From Paenibacillus sp. Soil787 (GTDB lineage Bacteria > Bacillota > Bacilli > Paenibacillales > NBRC-103111): 64,000 nucleotides of DNA. Shown in pieces: positions 25,269 through 35,490 of this stretch. Below the pieces are notes generated by a model. It did no database searches. It saw only the letters and a list, made by a program, of their open reading frames with translations, and was not told where the DNA came from. Each line of letters opens with the position of its first letter. Within the stretch, counting starts at the first letter, position 1. A program made the translations under genes and the position numbers. The stretch spans positions 1 to 64,000 of the forward strand of contig NZ_LMSP01000006.1 of NCBI RefSeq assembly GCF_001429545.1. The letters are read 5' to 3'.

Positions 25269-28200
25269 CTAGATTTTCAATCTAAAATCGCGGTGTTCTA
25301 TAGACAGATTCACATTATAATAAGGGTCGTTAAATAGCTTATCTCCCCATCTATTGTTCATAAATGAAATCTCTTTATAAAACCTTTCCAACTTAGCAGG
25401 AGTATCCTCTTGTCCTCTAGATTTAGATTCATGATGATAAAGTTGAACATGTGGTAACCAAACTATATTGTAGCCTTTCTCTCTTATTCGAAGGCAAAAA
25501 TCTATATCATTAAATGCTACCTCTAATAATTCATCTAACCCTTCAACTTCAAAGAATACTTCTCTTCTCACCATTAGGCAAGCAGCAGTTACAGCGGAAT
25601 AATTATTCACAGTTTTTAATTTCGAAAAATATCCGGGACTGCTAATATCAAAATTTTTATGGCTGTGGTCAGCCACACCACCAATCCCAAGTATTACTCC
25701 ACCGTGTTGAATTGTATTGTCTGGATAAAGCAAATTTACTCCTACTGCACCTATCGAAGATCGGACTGCCTGTCCAGCCATCTCATCAAGCCATTCAGGT
25801 GTTATTACTTCTATATCATTATTTAATAAAAGCAACAACTCACCGTCAGCTAGTTTGGCAGCTTCATTATTAATTTTCGAATAGTTGAATGGGATGTTTA
25901 AAGGATACACCTTAAATCTACTTTTTTCCTTCGTTTGCCACTTTTTGAATATTTCCAATGTTTCCTTTTCATCGCTACCATTATCAATTACAATGACTTC
26001 ATAATTCTGATATGTCGTTTTATCGAATATAGACGTTAAACAATGATCTAAGATATTACCCATATTTCTGGTTGGAATTAATATGGATATTTTCGGATTT
26101 CCAGTTGGGTTATGATGAACTATATAAACATTAGGAATTTCAGACCTTTCAACCCATCCATCAATTCCTCTTCTAGTAATAGCATCTTGAAGTGACCGAT
26201 AACCAGCATCTTTAGTATAATCTTTGGCAGCTCCAGTGGAAGCAGTAGATTCAGGAATTGTCCTCCAATGGTAAAGAATTTTAGGTATATGAAAAATTTT
26301 ATTAGTTAACTCTGTTATTCGAAGAGCCAGATCATAATCTTGGCTTCCTTCATAACCTTTTCTAAATCCAGCTAATTGTCTTACTAAGCTCATTCTATAT
26401 ACGCCTAAATGACATACATACATGTGAGACAAAAAAGTATCAGGAGACCAATCTGGTTTGAAAAACGGTGAATGTCGCTCACCTTCCATACTGATTTTAT
26501 CCTCATCACTATATATCATATCGGCATCTAAATGTTTATTAAGTAATCTTACATTTTCATATAAAGCATCAATAGTCAATTCATCGTCATGATCTAGAAG
26601 GGCAATAAACTCACCATTCGCAATTTCTAAAGCGGAATTAGAAGCTTCAGAAATATGACCATTTTTCTCTCGATAAACAACCTTTATTCTTTCATCCAGC
26701 TTCTCATACTTCTGAAGCACCTCACGAATATGAGGCTTTGGTGATGCATCATCAGCCGCACACAACTCCCAGTTTGTATATAGTTGATTTCTAACCGATT
26801 CGATACACTTAACCAACCATATTTCATTAACATTATATACAGGAAGTATTATTGAAATTAAAGGTTTATATGCGAAAGTGGACATTTCTTTAAGAATATC
26901 TTCTTTAATGTTATCAGTTATAGAATGGCCAATAATCCATGATTGGTAATCTACAGAATTAGTAGTTTGGTTACCACCGGTTACGCTATATTTTATTTTT
27001 ATCCAAACTCCTCTTAAACCTTGTAATTTGTATACATCCCATGTTTTTCTTAGTAAGGATTTAAAAGTTACAAATGTAATGCCGCGTTGTTTAATATAAA
27101 ATAATGCTGATTTCATAAAAACGTGGAATCGAGTAATTTTATACATTTCAATAGGCTCAAGTAAAAAGTCTGTTTCTATCTCGCCAGAATCAAGTCGGAG
27201 ATTTAACGCTAAAGGACTTATAAAGACAACCGTTTCTTGAACTGCCTTATCACCTTTCTTTATATATCCGAAGATATGGCTATTAGTTTCTGAAAGCCCA
27301 TTCCCTTCATCCCAGTACAACTTCAAAGGAAGATTAACATTACTATAAGAAGTCCATTTAATTTTGACCCAACCTTTTGGAAACTCCCCATGCAATTGAA
27401 AATACGGATCGTTTCCAATGCTTGCCCAATGATAACCACCGATTTCTTCAGTTAAATCTTTCATAGGTACCAATCCAAGAACAAACTTCTTTTGCATTAG
27501 CACCCTTAATACATCCCTTAATTTTCTTGCTATCTTTTTTAATAGTGCAAGTTTTCTCAAAGGTTTGGTAATTTTCCAAGAAACTGTGCTCTTAATTATT
27601 TCTATCTCTTTTTTTACTTGTGATAGCTCTCTTAAACAATCAATTTCATTTTTTTTTGAATTTTCCAACTCGTCTTGAAGTGAGACTATATTTTTATTAC
27701 CTTCTGAAAGATTAGTTTCAAGTTTTTGTAACCATACTGCTGATTCTTCCAATAGCTTAGTCGCATTTATAAGGTTATCTTTTTCTTCTTTGTATACTGA
27801 TTCGAGTTGAGTTAATTCGTCATTTGTCTTCTGTAATTCACTAGATTTAACTGCAAATGCATCTATGATTACACTTGATATATCTGGAGTACAGCACATT
27901 TCAATTGTAATACTAATCTTACTGTTTATATCATTTGTTTTTTCTGGGAGATTGATTATAATTTGAGGATCATTATTTAACGAAACTAACTTAAATGAAC
28001 TTGGGTTCTCTAGCTGCAATAGCCCATTATTTACTTTTAATCGTTCAAAATTTATTTCTCTAGTTATTTCAAAAATATCATTTTCCATTAAGTTTATTGT
28101 TATATGGTTAATTTCTATTAAACATTGTTTATTACTTGGATCAAGCCTTATACTCTGACCAAAATGAGGGACATCCAAAACGTATCGATGAACCTCACCG

Positions 28201-29219
28201 TCTTCAATAACCATTAACTTCTTAGAATTATTTTCTGTATATTCATTATTTATTGACCAAAACAACTGCAAGTAAGAATCTCCATTTGCTATTGGAATAA
28301 GAGGCTCACTTGCTTTTATAAGTTCTTCAATCGAAATCCCCATACTGCTATTAATAATTTCTAAAACCTTCTGTTTATGTGGTTTAGATGAGTCTATGAA
28401 AGCCTTTGAATTTAGAACCTTATATTGTAATGTAATTTCGTTAAGATGAAATAACAATTGTAATAAATGTTCGTCCACATTAATATTCAGATTAAGCTCT
28501 TTTACTGGAATATTTGAATAATGACTACATCTGTAAATATCTAGCCAGAAGAAATGAGTTTTCCTGCTTAAATCAAAGTCTGTTATATAAGGCTTATTTT
28601 CCGCGAGTATAATATTACGCGATAATATATCTCTGTTTGTCCATAGTAAATTAGTGGTTAACGATTTAATATTGTTATTTAATAATTTATCCAACTTTAA
28701 TTTAAGTTCTTTTAGTGTAAGCTCCGGTAAATCTAATAACTCTAATGCTTTAAAACACATTTTTATATCTTCATCCAATACTTTTTGATCAAAAGGATTA
28801 GGCGGTTGCATCTTAATACGATTGAGTACCAAATTTAAAATTTCAATGGATTCATTTTGCGAAAGGTCTCCTTGTTCCATAGCATCAAATAAGGTTGTTC
28901 TGTTTTCAAGAAATTCTTCAACGATATATATATGACCATCTTCACCATAATAAATCCCATTAATATACGGGGCTGATAAATCGGAGAAATCTCGGTACAA
29001 TCTTTGTGTATACGAGATATTTTCTATATTAAATAAACCATTATCTGGTATTTTTTTTATAGAGCATAACTTTTCACCATTTGGATAGGATACAAAAAAC
29101 CTAGCGCTAAAAGCATTTTCGTTCCTCATACCATCACTAAGCTGCAATTTAATAATAAGATTATTTAGATCTTTTGTCGTGCATATGTTCGAGTGAATCA
29201 AAGCATTAAATAGTTCCAT
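25269..29219 (-). CDS. Kinase-like/coiled-coil/double GT2 multidomain protein
   Basis: About 1316 residues. Residues 40-240 resemble a protein/aminoglycoside-kinase fold: a lysine in CSIKKI (55), catalytic-loop-like NRDILSRN (Asp197, Asn202) and metal-site-like ITDFD (Asp214). Two beta-rich segments (about 310-450 and 585-690) flank a coiled coil (about 457-548). Two GT2 domains follow: 786-1000 (ILPVYN, AADDAS, LLDHDDE) and 1043-1270 (ILIPTRN, IDNGSD, LLNNDIE). ATG 29219 has AGAGG upstream and overlaps the methyltransferase end by 14 bases. Kinase plus coiled coil next to a methyltransferase is the WbdD chain-terminator arrangement; the GT2 pair is as in WsaE of S-layer glycan synthesis. The kinase call is tentative: no glycine loop is clear and HRD reads NRD. 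Confidence 0.85.
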   Translation of the reverse strand: MELFNALIHSNICTTKDLNNLIIKLQLSDGMRNENAFSARFFVSYPNGEKLCSIKKIPDNGLFNIENISYTQRLYRDFSDLSAPYINGIYYGEDGHIYIVEEFLENRTTLFDAMEQGDLSQNESIEILNLVLNRIKMQPPNPFDQKVLDEDIKMCFKALELLDLPELTLKELKLKLDKLLNNNIKSLTTNLLWTNRDILSRNIILAENKPYITDFDLSRKTHFFWLDIYRCSHYSNIPVKELNLNINVDEHLLQLLFHLNEITLQYKVLNSKAFIDSSKPHKQKVLEIINSSMGISIEELIKASEPLIPIANGDSYLQLFWSINNEYTENNSKKLMVIEDGEVHRYVLDVPHFGQSIRLDPSNKQCLIEINHITINLMENDIFEITREINFERLKVNNGLLQLENPSSFKLVSLNNDPQIIINLPEKTNDINSKISITIEMCCTPDISSVIIDAFAVKSSELQKTNDELTQLESVYKEEKDNLINATKLLEESAVWLQKLETNLSEGNKNIVSLQDELENSKKNEIDCLRELSQVKKEIEIIKSTVSWKITKPLRKLALLKKIARKLRDVLRVLMQKKFVLGLVPMKDLTEEIGGYHWASIGNDPYFQLHGEFPKGWVKIKWTSYSNVNLPLKLYWDEGNGLSETNSHIFGYIKKGDKAVQETVVFISPLALNLRLDSGEIETDFLLEPIEMYKITRFHVFMKSALFYIKQRGITFVTFKSLLRKTWDVYKLQGLRGVWIKIKYSVTGGNQTTNSVDYQSWIIGHSITDNIKEDILKEMSTFAYKPLISIILPVYNVNEIWLVKCIESVRNQLYTNWELCAADDASPKPHIREVLQKYEKLDERIKVVYREKNGHISEASNSALEIANGEFIALLDHDDELTIDALYENVRLLNKHLDADMIYSDEDKISMEGERHSPFFKPDWSPDTFLSHMYVCHLGVYRMSLVRQLAGFRKGYEGSQDYDLALRITELTNKIFHIPKILYHWRTIPESTASTGAAKDYTKDAGYRSLQDAITRRGIDGWVERSEIPNVYIVHHNPTGNPKISILIPTRNMGNILDHCLTSIFDKTTYQNYEVIVIDNGSDEKETLEIFKKWQTKEKSRFKVYPLNIPFNYSKINNEAAKLADGELLLLLNNDIEVITPEWLDEMAGQAVRSSIGAVGVNLLYPDNTIQHGGVILGIGGVADHSHKNFDISSPGYFSKLKTVNNYSAVTAACLMVRREVFFEVEGLDELLEVAFNDIDFCLRIREKGYNIVWLPHVQLYHHESKSRGQEDTPAKLERFYKEISFMNNRWGDKLFNDPYYNVNLSIEHRDFRLKI

Positions 29220-30240
29220 TAGAATGACCTCTCTTGCGTAAAATAAATGCATATGAAGGACAGAAATATTGCGCAATCTTATTTTTTGCTAATACTTTAT
29301 ACATAGCGTTTAATTCCAGAGGCCGGTTAATGTCTTCTCCACTTATCCCGACATGTTCCGTAACAGGTGTACCATTAATCAATTCTTCGTTAATAAACCT
29401 TAAATCAATCATCTGCCTTATTAGTTTATAATCGGGGAAGCAACCATAAACCTTTTCTAATTCTAAGCCTGATTCAGATATCATTTCCTTGTATTCTTCT
29501 AAACTCCAAGTTTTAGAAGGAAGTTGCTCACCTCTACCTTGAGATTGGAAGTTGTTCTCAGCGATTCTTTCTTCTAAAAAAGTATGATATTGTAGACCTG
29601 TGTGATCATCTTCAGTACCTAAAATGTATTTCAGACCCATGCTATTTTCTATACCAATATAGATCATACCATCAGGTTTCAAAAGATCATTTGCTTTTTT
29701 CAAAGCATCAATTTGGACTTTTCTAATTGAAGTACCTTTTTCTCTACCTACACCAATCCATTCTAAAGACCCATTAAAAATGATTGTATCAAAACTTTTT
29801 TCAATAAACGGGAAAGATAGGAAATTCCCTTGTGCATACTGCAGAGAAACTTTTTCTTGATTGGCAATGCTTCTTAAAATATTAAGTCTATTAAACGTTA
29901 GATCAAGAGCTACTGAGTTACCTAAACGTCCTAATGGAATACATACTTGTCCCCATCCTGATCCAACATCTAAATAAAGTCCGTTTTTAGGGATATCCAG
30001 CATATCCAAAAACATAGGACGGCCTGCATCAGCAATAATTCGGTAAAGCCATGGCGACTTTTCTTGAAAACTTTCCGCGATAACTTCTCTCCAGTGTTTT
30101 TTGCTCATTAATGAGATCATTTCTGCTTCTTTTTCATCACTTAAATCAGCATATTTCCCTGTATAACAGCGCTCTACAACAAAATTATCCGATAAAATTT
30201 CAACTAAGTTTAAGTCTTTAATAAACTCGCTTGAATTCAT
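29206..30240 (-). CDS. Class I SAM-dependent methyltransferase
   Basis: About 344 residues. Motif I is LYLDVGSGWGQV (about 89-99) with the acidic residue in ALDLTFNRL; DTIIFNGSLEWI is the later motif. The N-terminal 60 residues are charged and lack a known motif. It likely methylates a sugar at the growing end of the glycan; in WbdD and WsaE this stops elongation and marks the chain for Wzt. ATG 30240 is preferred, AAGGTG being 6 bases upstream. It starts 11 bases past the Wzt stop and overlaps the next gene, so exporter, methyltransferase and kinase/GT protein are co-translated. Confidence 0.88.
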   Translation of the reverse strand: MNSSEFIKDLNLVEILSDNFVVERCYTGKYADLSDEKEAEMISLMSKKHWREVIAESFQEKSPWLYRIIADAGRPMFLDMLDIPKNGLYLDVGSGWGQVCIPLGRLGNSVALDLTFNRLNILRSIANQEKVSLQYAQGNFLSFPFIEKSFDTIIFNGSLEWIGVGREKGTSIRKVQIDALKKANDLLKPDGMIYIGIENSMGLKYILGTEDDHTGLQYHTFLEERIAENNFQSQGRGEQLPSKTWSLEEYKEMISESGLELEKVYGCFPDYKLIRQMIDLRFINEELINGTPVTEHVGISGEDINRPLELNAMYKVLAKNKIAQYFCPSYAFILRKRGHSNGTI

Positions 30241-30250
30241 AAATTTCACC

Positions 30251-31561
30251 TTATTTCTTCATTTCGGTTTTCAATAGGTAGTTTACTGAGATTTGAGAAT
30301 TAAGATTAGCTATGCCAAAGCTCCGATCAGTGCCTTGAGGCAATATTTTTATCTCTTTGGCGTCATATCTTCGGTCCAAAGGAACAATTTCATCATTAAT
30401 TAGTTCGACAAAACCAAATGAAATAAAATAAGTCCCTGGTGCTAAGGACATTTTATGTTTAAATTCGATGTGAATCGGCTGATTGGGATGAAGAACCTCA
30501 AAGGGCATATTTTGAAAGTATGTATTTGTGCCATACACTTCAAGCCCTTTAACGGACTTAATCGTTATTGCATATATCGGTTTAAGAACCTCTTTACTTG
30601 AAGTTACCTCCATACTAATCCTAACTTCATCACAAGTTGTCAGAATTTCTAGCGAGTTGCCCTCTAAGTCAGTTATATCAACATAATTTATGCTACCTTG
30701 ACCGTTGCCGTAGCGATACTCTTTGGCATCAGCTATCCGTTGATCATTATCTATTGCATTAGCTCCTTGAAAACCAGCAGTATCTTCGTTCAATTCGTTA
30801 TGTTCTAAAAGTTCTGAATCAGGACTTGAAAATAATATTTTAGTGTATTTATTAACAATATCATTAGGTTTACCTTGATCTAATAAAACACCCTTATCAA
30901 ATAATAAACATTCATCACAAAATTGTCTGATCGATTGTAAATCATGAGTTACCAACAAGATAGTTGTCCCAGCTTCTTTCATTGTCTTTATTCTTTCAAA
31001 GCATTTTAATTGAAATCGACCATCACCCACAGCAAGAGCCTCGTCTACGATAAGAATATCAGGCTCAACGCTGATAGCTACCGCAAACGCAAGTCTAACA
31101 TACATACCACTTGAATATGTTTTAACAGGTTGATCAATGTAATCTCCAATGTCGGCAAATGACACAATATCATCAAACCGTTTACTCATTTCTTCTCTAC
31201 TAATGCCAAGAATAGCCCCATTCAAAAATACATTTTCTCTTCCAGTAAAGTCTGGATTAAAACCACTTCCTAGCTCTAATAGAGCCGCAACTCGACCTTT
31301 AACAATTACATTACCCTCAGTTGCCTGTAGGGTACCAGCAATAATCTGAAGTAATGTACTTTTGCCAGAACCATTTCTACCAATAATACCAACAGTTTCG
31401 CCTTTTCTTACTTCAAACGAAATGTGTTTTAATGCTTTAAACTCTTTATAGTACTGTCGCTTTCCCCTTAATAATGACTGCATTAGACGGTCTTGAGGGT
31501 TATTATATATTTTATAAGTTTTGCTTACATTATCAATTTTGATCGTTACATTTGAATCCAC
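30251..31561 (-). CDS. wzt: ABC polysaccharide exporter ATPase with Wzt C-terminal domain
   Basis: 436 residues. The ATPase half has Walker A GRNGSGKST (about 61-69), signature YSSGMYVRL and Walker B ILIVDEALAVGD. From about 280 a beta-sandwich follows (FQGANAIDN...YRYGNGQG...APGTYFISFGF), the Wzt_C domain that recognises capped ends of ABC-exported O-glycans. GTG 31561 is set by GGAGG 7 bases upstream; longer readings would run into the permease gene. The presence of Wzt_C argues that export depends on a terminal modification made by the downstream methyltransferase/kinase pair. Confidence 0.95.
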   Translation of the reverse strand: MDSNVTIKIDNVSKTYKIYNNPQDRLMQSLLRGKRQYYKEFKALKHISFEVRKGETVGIIGRNGSGKSTLLQIIAGTLQATEGNVIVKGRVAALLELGSGFNPDFTGRENVFLNGAILGISREEMSKRFDDIVSFADIGDYIDQPVKTYSSGMYVRLAFAVAISVEPDILIVDEALAVGDGRFQLKCFERIKTMKEAGTTILLVTHDLQSIRQFCDECLLFDKGVLLDQGKPNDIVNKYTKILFSSPDSELLEHNELNEDTAGFQGANAIDNDQRIADAKEYRYGNGQGSINYVDITDLEGNSLEILTTCDEVRISMEVTSSKEVLKPIYAITIKSVKGLEVYGTNTYFQNMPFEVLHPNQPIHIEFKHKMSLAPGTYFISFGFVELINDEIVPLDRRYDAKEIKILPQGTDRSFGIANLNSQISVNYLLKTEMKK

Positions 31562-31584
31562 AAAAGAACCTCCAATTTCAAATG

Positions 31585-32394
31585 CTAAATTACATCTGAA
31601 AAACCCGATCTTGTTTTTTGAAACCATGCATACCCCATGTAGAAAATAACTAACCCTATTATCGTTTCGATACCCAAGGAGCTCCAATTAGGTAATTCTC
31701 CCCAGATTATTATTCTTCGCATATCCTCTACAACATAACCAATAGGATTAAGATAATATAAAAAGAGCAAATCCTTAGGAATTAAAGTTGCCGGGTACAT
31801 AATAGGACTTAATAGCATCAGGGCTTGTACAGCTACTGTGACAATTTGGGCAATATCTCTAAGATATACTCCTAATGATGATAAAAACCAACCTAATCCC
31901 AACGATAGAAGCATCAATGGACATAGTACTAAAGGAATAAAAATTAACGTCCATTCTATCACGTGCATAAAAATACCAACACATAAAACTAATATGCCCA
32001 TGCTAATAAGACTATTAATTACTGCAGATCCTAGAGCTACTACAGGAAGAATTTCTAAAGGGAATACGACCTTCTTCACATAATTGGCATTACTTAGTAC
32101 TAAATAAGGAGCGCGACTGATTACGTCGCCAAATATGCTAAACGTTATCAATCCGCAAAAAATGATAATTGCAAATTCAACCTTACTATTACTTGCTGTA
32201 TTCCACTTTGCATTAAATATCTCACTAAATACAAATGTATAAACAATTAACATCAAAAGCGGATTAATAAATGACCACATAATTCCGAGAAAAGATCCTT
32301 TATACTTAGATACTACTTCTCTTTTAGCGAAACTTTTGATTAGCTCCCTATGATTCCAAAGGTTTTTAAAAATATTTAAAGGATTTACAAACAT
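31585..32394 (-). CDS. wzm: ABC polysaccharide exporter permease
   Basis: 269 residues with six membrane helices and the ABC-2 pattern (KGSFLGIMWSFINPLLMLIVY; ISRAPYLVLSNANYVKKVVFP; LSPIMYPATLIP; YLNPIGYVVEDMR). It carries undecaprenyl-linked glycan across the membrane with Wzt. ATG 32394 lies 12 bases from GAGG; TTG 32406 directly touches it. First gene of the AT-rich minus-strand block. Confidence 0.95.
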   Translation of the reverse strand: MFVNPLNIFKNLWNHRELIKSFAKREVVSKYKGSFLGIMWSFINPLLMLIVYTFVFSEIFNAKWNTASNSKVEFAIIIFCGLITFSIFGDVISRAPYLVLSNANYVKKVVFPLEILPVVALGSAVINSLISMGILVLCVGIFMHVIEWTLIFIPLVLCPLMLLSLGLGWFLSSLGVYLRDIAQIVTVAVQALMLLSPIMYPATLIPKDLLFLYYLNPIGYVVEDMRRIIIWGELPNWSSLGIETIIGLVIFYMGYAWFQKTRSGFSDVI

Positions 32395-32480
32395 TATTAC
32401 TATCAACCTCTTCTGAAAATTTATTATATGAATAGATCACAAATGAACATTAAACTGGGATAATAAATAATAATCATTAT

Positions 32481-32509
32481 TTGGAAACCCCCTTCCAGTA
32501 TGCTAAAAT
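32481..32509 (+). promoter_or_regulatory. Sigma-A-like promoter for the ligase gene
   Basis: TTGGAA, 17-base spacer and TAAAAT, about 35 bases upstream of the ATG at 32546. It lies in the short gap between two divergent glycan transcripts. Confidence 0.5.
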
Positions 32510-32545
32510 AAAGTCGAACTTTAGCGAAGAAGGAGACTGTTTTTC

Positions 32546-35065
32546 ATGAGTGCAAGTAAGAATGCCTACGCGGCTTCGCGTGCAAAAGCGAATGGAACGA
32601 TAACGACAGAGAAGAGCTCTGTTATTTTTTGGATTTTAGTAGTGTTTACGGGCTTGTTTATGTTCTGGGCGCCGTTTCAGCGGGCGTTGTTCAATGGTGG
32701 GACTTACGATTTTGAGAGAACAATCTACTCGGCTTCTGTATGGTCCTCCATTATTTTGCTGCTAATTGCAATCCTTTCTTTCTTTGTATTTAAGCTTAAA
32801 GAACAGAAAGATGTTTTGACCATTCTTGTCTTACTGATGCCGCTGACATACGTGATTTCACTATCGAATTCGGCCTCTCATTATTTGGCAACGAATATGG
32901 TCTACATCCAAATGCTGTATGCAACCTTCTTCATTTTAGGTGTATTTCTGACAAAAAACAAGCTTGGCACGTCGATTCTTGCCAGTTTGTTAATTATTTC
33001 CGGTTACTTCGTTGTCCTCTTCGGACTTTTGTACTGGTTAGGTAACGGAAACTTTGCTGGGCACTTGGTAGGGTGGTTCGCTCTTATGGATGCAACTACA
33101 CCTTACTTATACCGCGATGCGATTATGACTGACTCTAACGGGTTACGTTTAACGTCTGTTTTCCAATATGCGAATACGTATGCTGCCTTTTTAATCACAT
33201 TATCCCTTGGGGCATTATTCTTCATTATTAAGTCTCGCAAATGGTATGTTGTTCTCCCACATGCAATCATGATAGTGCCTATTATTGTTTCATTCTGGTT
33301 AACGCTCTCTCGTGGTGCGATAGTGGTTATTCCGGTTGTTTTCTTGATTATGCTTTTCTTCTTTTCTATTAGTAGACAGATTCTAGCACTTATTCAATTT
33401 GGATTAGCTTTCGCGGCATCTTTGGTTATTCTAGAGAAAGTAACAGATATCGGAATCGGATTACAAAAACAGCCCAGTGCTTCAGAATCCTGGCACGGTT
33501 GGTCAATCTTGCTGATTGCATCTGTAGTTTTCTCTGTGCTAGCTATCGTTGTTCAACGCTTCGTTGCTCCGTGGTTAGAGCGTATAACTGCTCGTTTCGA
33601 TTCTAAGAAATTTGCTACCTTCATTCTTCCGATCGCGGCAATTGTTATTGGGGTAGTAGGAGCCATTCTTATCCTAAGTGACACTGGTTTTAAAAACATT
33701 CTTCCAGACAACGTGAAAACGCGTATCGAAAATATTAACTTCCAACAACACAGCGTTCTGGAGCGCGGAACTTTTTACAAAGATGCTGTGAAGCTCTGGT
33801 CGGATTATCCGATTATTGGAGCAGGTGGTGGCGCTTGGGCTTCTTTATATGAGAAGTATCAAAACAACCCTTACACAAGTCGTCAGGCTCATAACTTCGC
33901 ACTTCAATACTTGGTTGAGGCCGGCGCGCTAGGATTTCTTGCCTTTATCGGTTTCGTAATTGCTGTCATGGTGTTCTATATACGAAGCTACATCCGAAGT
34001 TCACAGGAGAAACGAGATCTCCACTTCCTATTCTTCATCGTGACGATTTCTCTCTTGGCCCACAGTATGATTGACTTTGATTTAAGCTATGTGTATTTGG
34101 GTGCTATTCTTTTCCTTGCACTAGGTGGGATGCTGAGTAACAGTACATCGGCTCCAATTCGATTAAAGTCTGATTCTCTTGCGCTTCACAAAATGTTCCC
34201 GGCAGTCCTGGCTGTCTTGTCGATCGTGATGTTCTATATCTCGGCTCAACTAGTCTCAGCGAATAGTTCTTATAAACAAACACTTGAGACTGTTAAAAAG
34301 AGTCAGGATTACAACCAAATCGTAGCTCCACTGGACAAAGCGATTTCTCTGCATCCTGCTCATCCAGACTATTTGTTAACTGGACAGGTCAGCCGAATCG
34401 GGATTCTACTTCAAGTATCTAATCAGATGCAGAAGGAAGACCCGAAGAAAGCAGAAACCTTTTTCAATCAAGCACAAGATCTTCTCAATCAATTGTTGAA
34501 AAAGGAACCGCATAACCGCATGGTGGCGATGCAGCAGCTCAATATGCTTCTAATCAAAGGGAACAAGCAAGAAGCGTTAGACTGGTCCAACGCTCAGATT
34601 CCTAACTATCCTTGGTATATTGATCTCTATGAAAAAAGCATGTCTTTAAACATAGAACTCGCAAACCAAGACATTCAAAAGAATAATATACAAGATACTA
34701 ATAAAAAGCTCGATAATGTACTTGCCACATACAATGAAGTTCTGACTCGCATTGATTCCCTGAAGAATCTGCCTAAAGAACAAGCACAAGGACGAGAGTT
34801 CGCTGTGACGCCTAGTATGGCGCTCAATGTTGGTCAAGTTCACTACATGCGTGGTGACTATGTGGGTGCAGCTAATACGATTAAACCGTATGTCAATGAT
34901 AAGTTCGATGATCAGACGAACCGGGTCGTCGCCAGATGGTATCTGGCTGCACTACAGAAGCAAGGCACGAAGGATCAAGCTCTTCAGGATAAGCTGATTG
35001 CCAAAGATCCGGCTGAAAAGCAGAACATTGACGCGATTGTTGCAACGAATTTTCAGTTGAAATAG
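32546..35065 (+). CDS. O-antigen ligase/oligosaccharyl transferase-like protein with TPR tail (WsfB type)
   Basis: 839 residues. About twelve membrane spans in the first 540 residues include the Wzy/WaaL-type region with WLTLSRGAIVVIPV and a periplasm-like loop containing DYPIIGAGGGAW. Residues about 560-839 form soluble TPR-like helices (HPAHPDYLLTGQ, VGQVHYMRGDYVGAANTI). Proteins of this kind (WsfB/WsaB) transfer finished glycan from lipid to the S-layer protein. Because export here uses an ABC transporter, a ligase is more likely than a Wzy polymerase. Divergent from wzm and directly before an SLH protein gene, its likely acceptor. AAGGAG 8 bases upstream. GC is higher than in the neighbouring block. 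Confidence 0.85.
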   Translation: MSASKNAYAASRAKANGTITTEKSSVIFWILVVFTGLFMFWAPFQRALFNGGTYDFERTIYSASVWSSIILLLIAILSFFVFKLKEQKDVLTILVLLMPLTYVISLSNSASHYLATNMVYIQMLYATFFILGVFLTKNKLGTSILASLLIISGYFVVLFGLLYWLGNGNFAGHLVGWFALMDATTPYLYRDAIMTDSNGLRLTSVFQYANTYAAFLITLSLGALFFIIKSRKWYVVLPHAIMIVPIIVSFWLTLSRGAIVVIPVVFLIMLFFFSISRQILALIQFGLAFAASLVILEKVTDIGIGLQKQPSASESWHGWSILLIASVVFSVLAIVVQRFVAPWLERITARFDSKKFATFILPIAAIVIGVVGAILILSDTGFKNILPDNVKTRIENINFQQHSVLERGTFYKDAVKLWSDYPIIGAGGGAWASLYEKYQNNPYTSRQAHNFALQYLVEAGALGFLAFIGFVIAVMVFYIRSYIRSSQEKRDLHFLFFIVTISLLAHSMIDFDLSYVYLGAILFLALGGMLSNSTSAPIRLKSDSLALHKMFPAVLAVLSIVMFYISAQLVSANSSYKQTLETVKKSQDYNQIVAPLDKAISLHPAHPDYLLTGQVSRIGILLQVSNQMQKEDPKKAETFFNQAQDLLNQLLKKEPHNRMVAMQQLNMLLIKGNKQEALDWSNAQIPNYPWYIDLYEKSMSLNIELANQDIQKNNIQDTNKKLDNVLATYNEVLTRIDSLKNLPKEQAQGREFAVTPSMALNVGQVHYMRGDYVGAANTIKPYVNDKFDDQTNRVVARWYLAALQKQGTKDQALQDKLIAKDPAEKQNIDAIVATNFQLK

Positions 35066-35490
35066 AGTGATGATACTATTGATTTAAGAGCCTTGACATT
35101 ATGGAGGGTACTGAAAAAGACCATGTTTTCTACAATGGTTTTTTATGGATTGTTCCATGGATAAACAGCTCAATCTTGGGCAATCAAGCTACTCGTACAG
35201 AAAGCGGCTTCTATGTTGAAACGTTTCCTGATTAAATCAAGATTTATTACTAGTATTCTTTAAGATCAGGCCTGATTCATTGGACTCTATGTCCTTTGTA
35301 TCAGGTCTTTTTGTTTCTACAAATTCACCATTAATAATGTGAAATATCACACACTTTTACAAAAAATGTCGAATATTCACATGTCAAGTCTATAAATATT
35401 CCAAAAATGGTGATAATATGTTTAAGCTGATAGTAACTTTGGACTAGTCTTAATTTACTATTTATTATTCATAGGAGGTGAAGAAGAACC
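35066..35490. other. Intergenic control region before the SLH gene
   Basis: A 425-base gap. It holds a weak hairpin with T-run (ACCAT/ATGGT, 35120-35144), the terminator at 35268-35312 and about 150 AT-rich bases leading to two Shine-Dalgarno sites. Possible -10 elements are TGATAATAT (35411-35419) and TATTAT (35463-35468, 18 bases after TTGGAC), but neither is a strong promoter. No gene is visible. Confidence 0.6.
35268..35312 (+). terminator. Terminator after the ligase gene
   Basis: AGGCCTGAT pairs with ATCAGGTCT, with an inner GGAC/GTCC stem, followed by TTTTTG. The arm sequence CCTGAT/ATCAGG recurs in the terminator after the next gene. Confidence 0.7.

Noticed and set aside
32546-35065. 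Wzy polymerase for a Wzx/Wzy pathway
   Set aside because: There is no Wzx, Wzz or tyrosine-kinase gene, and an ABC exporter with Wzt_C is present; a ligase fits better, although sequence alone does not exclude Wzy.
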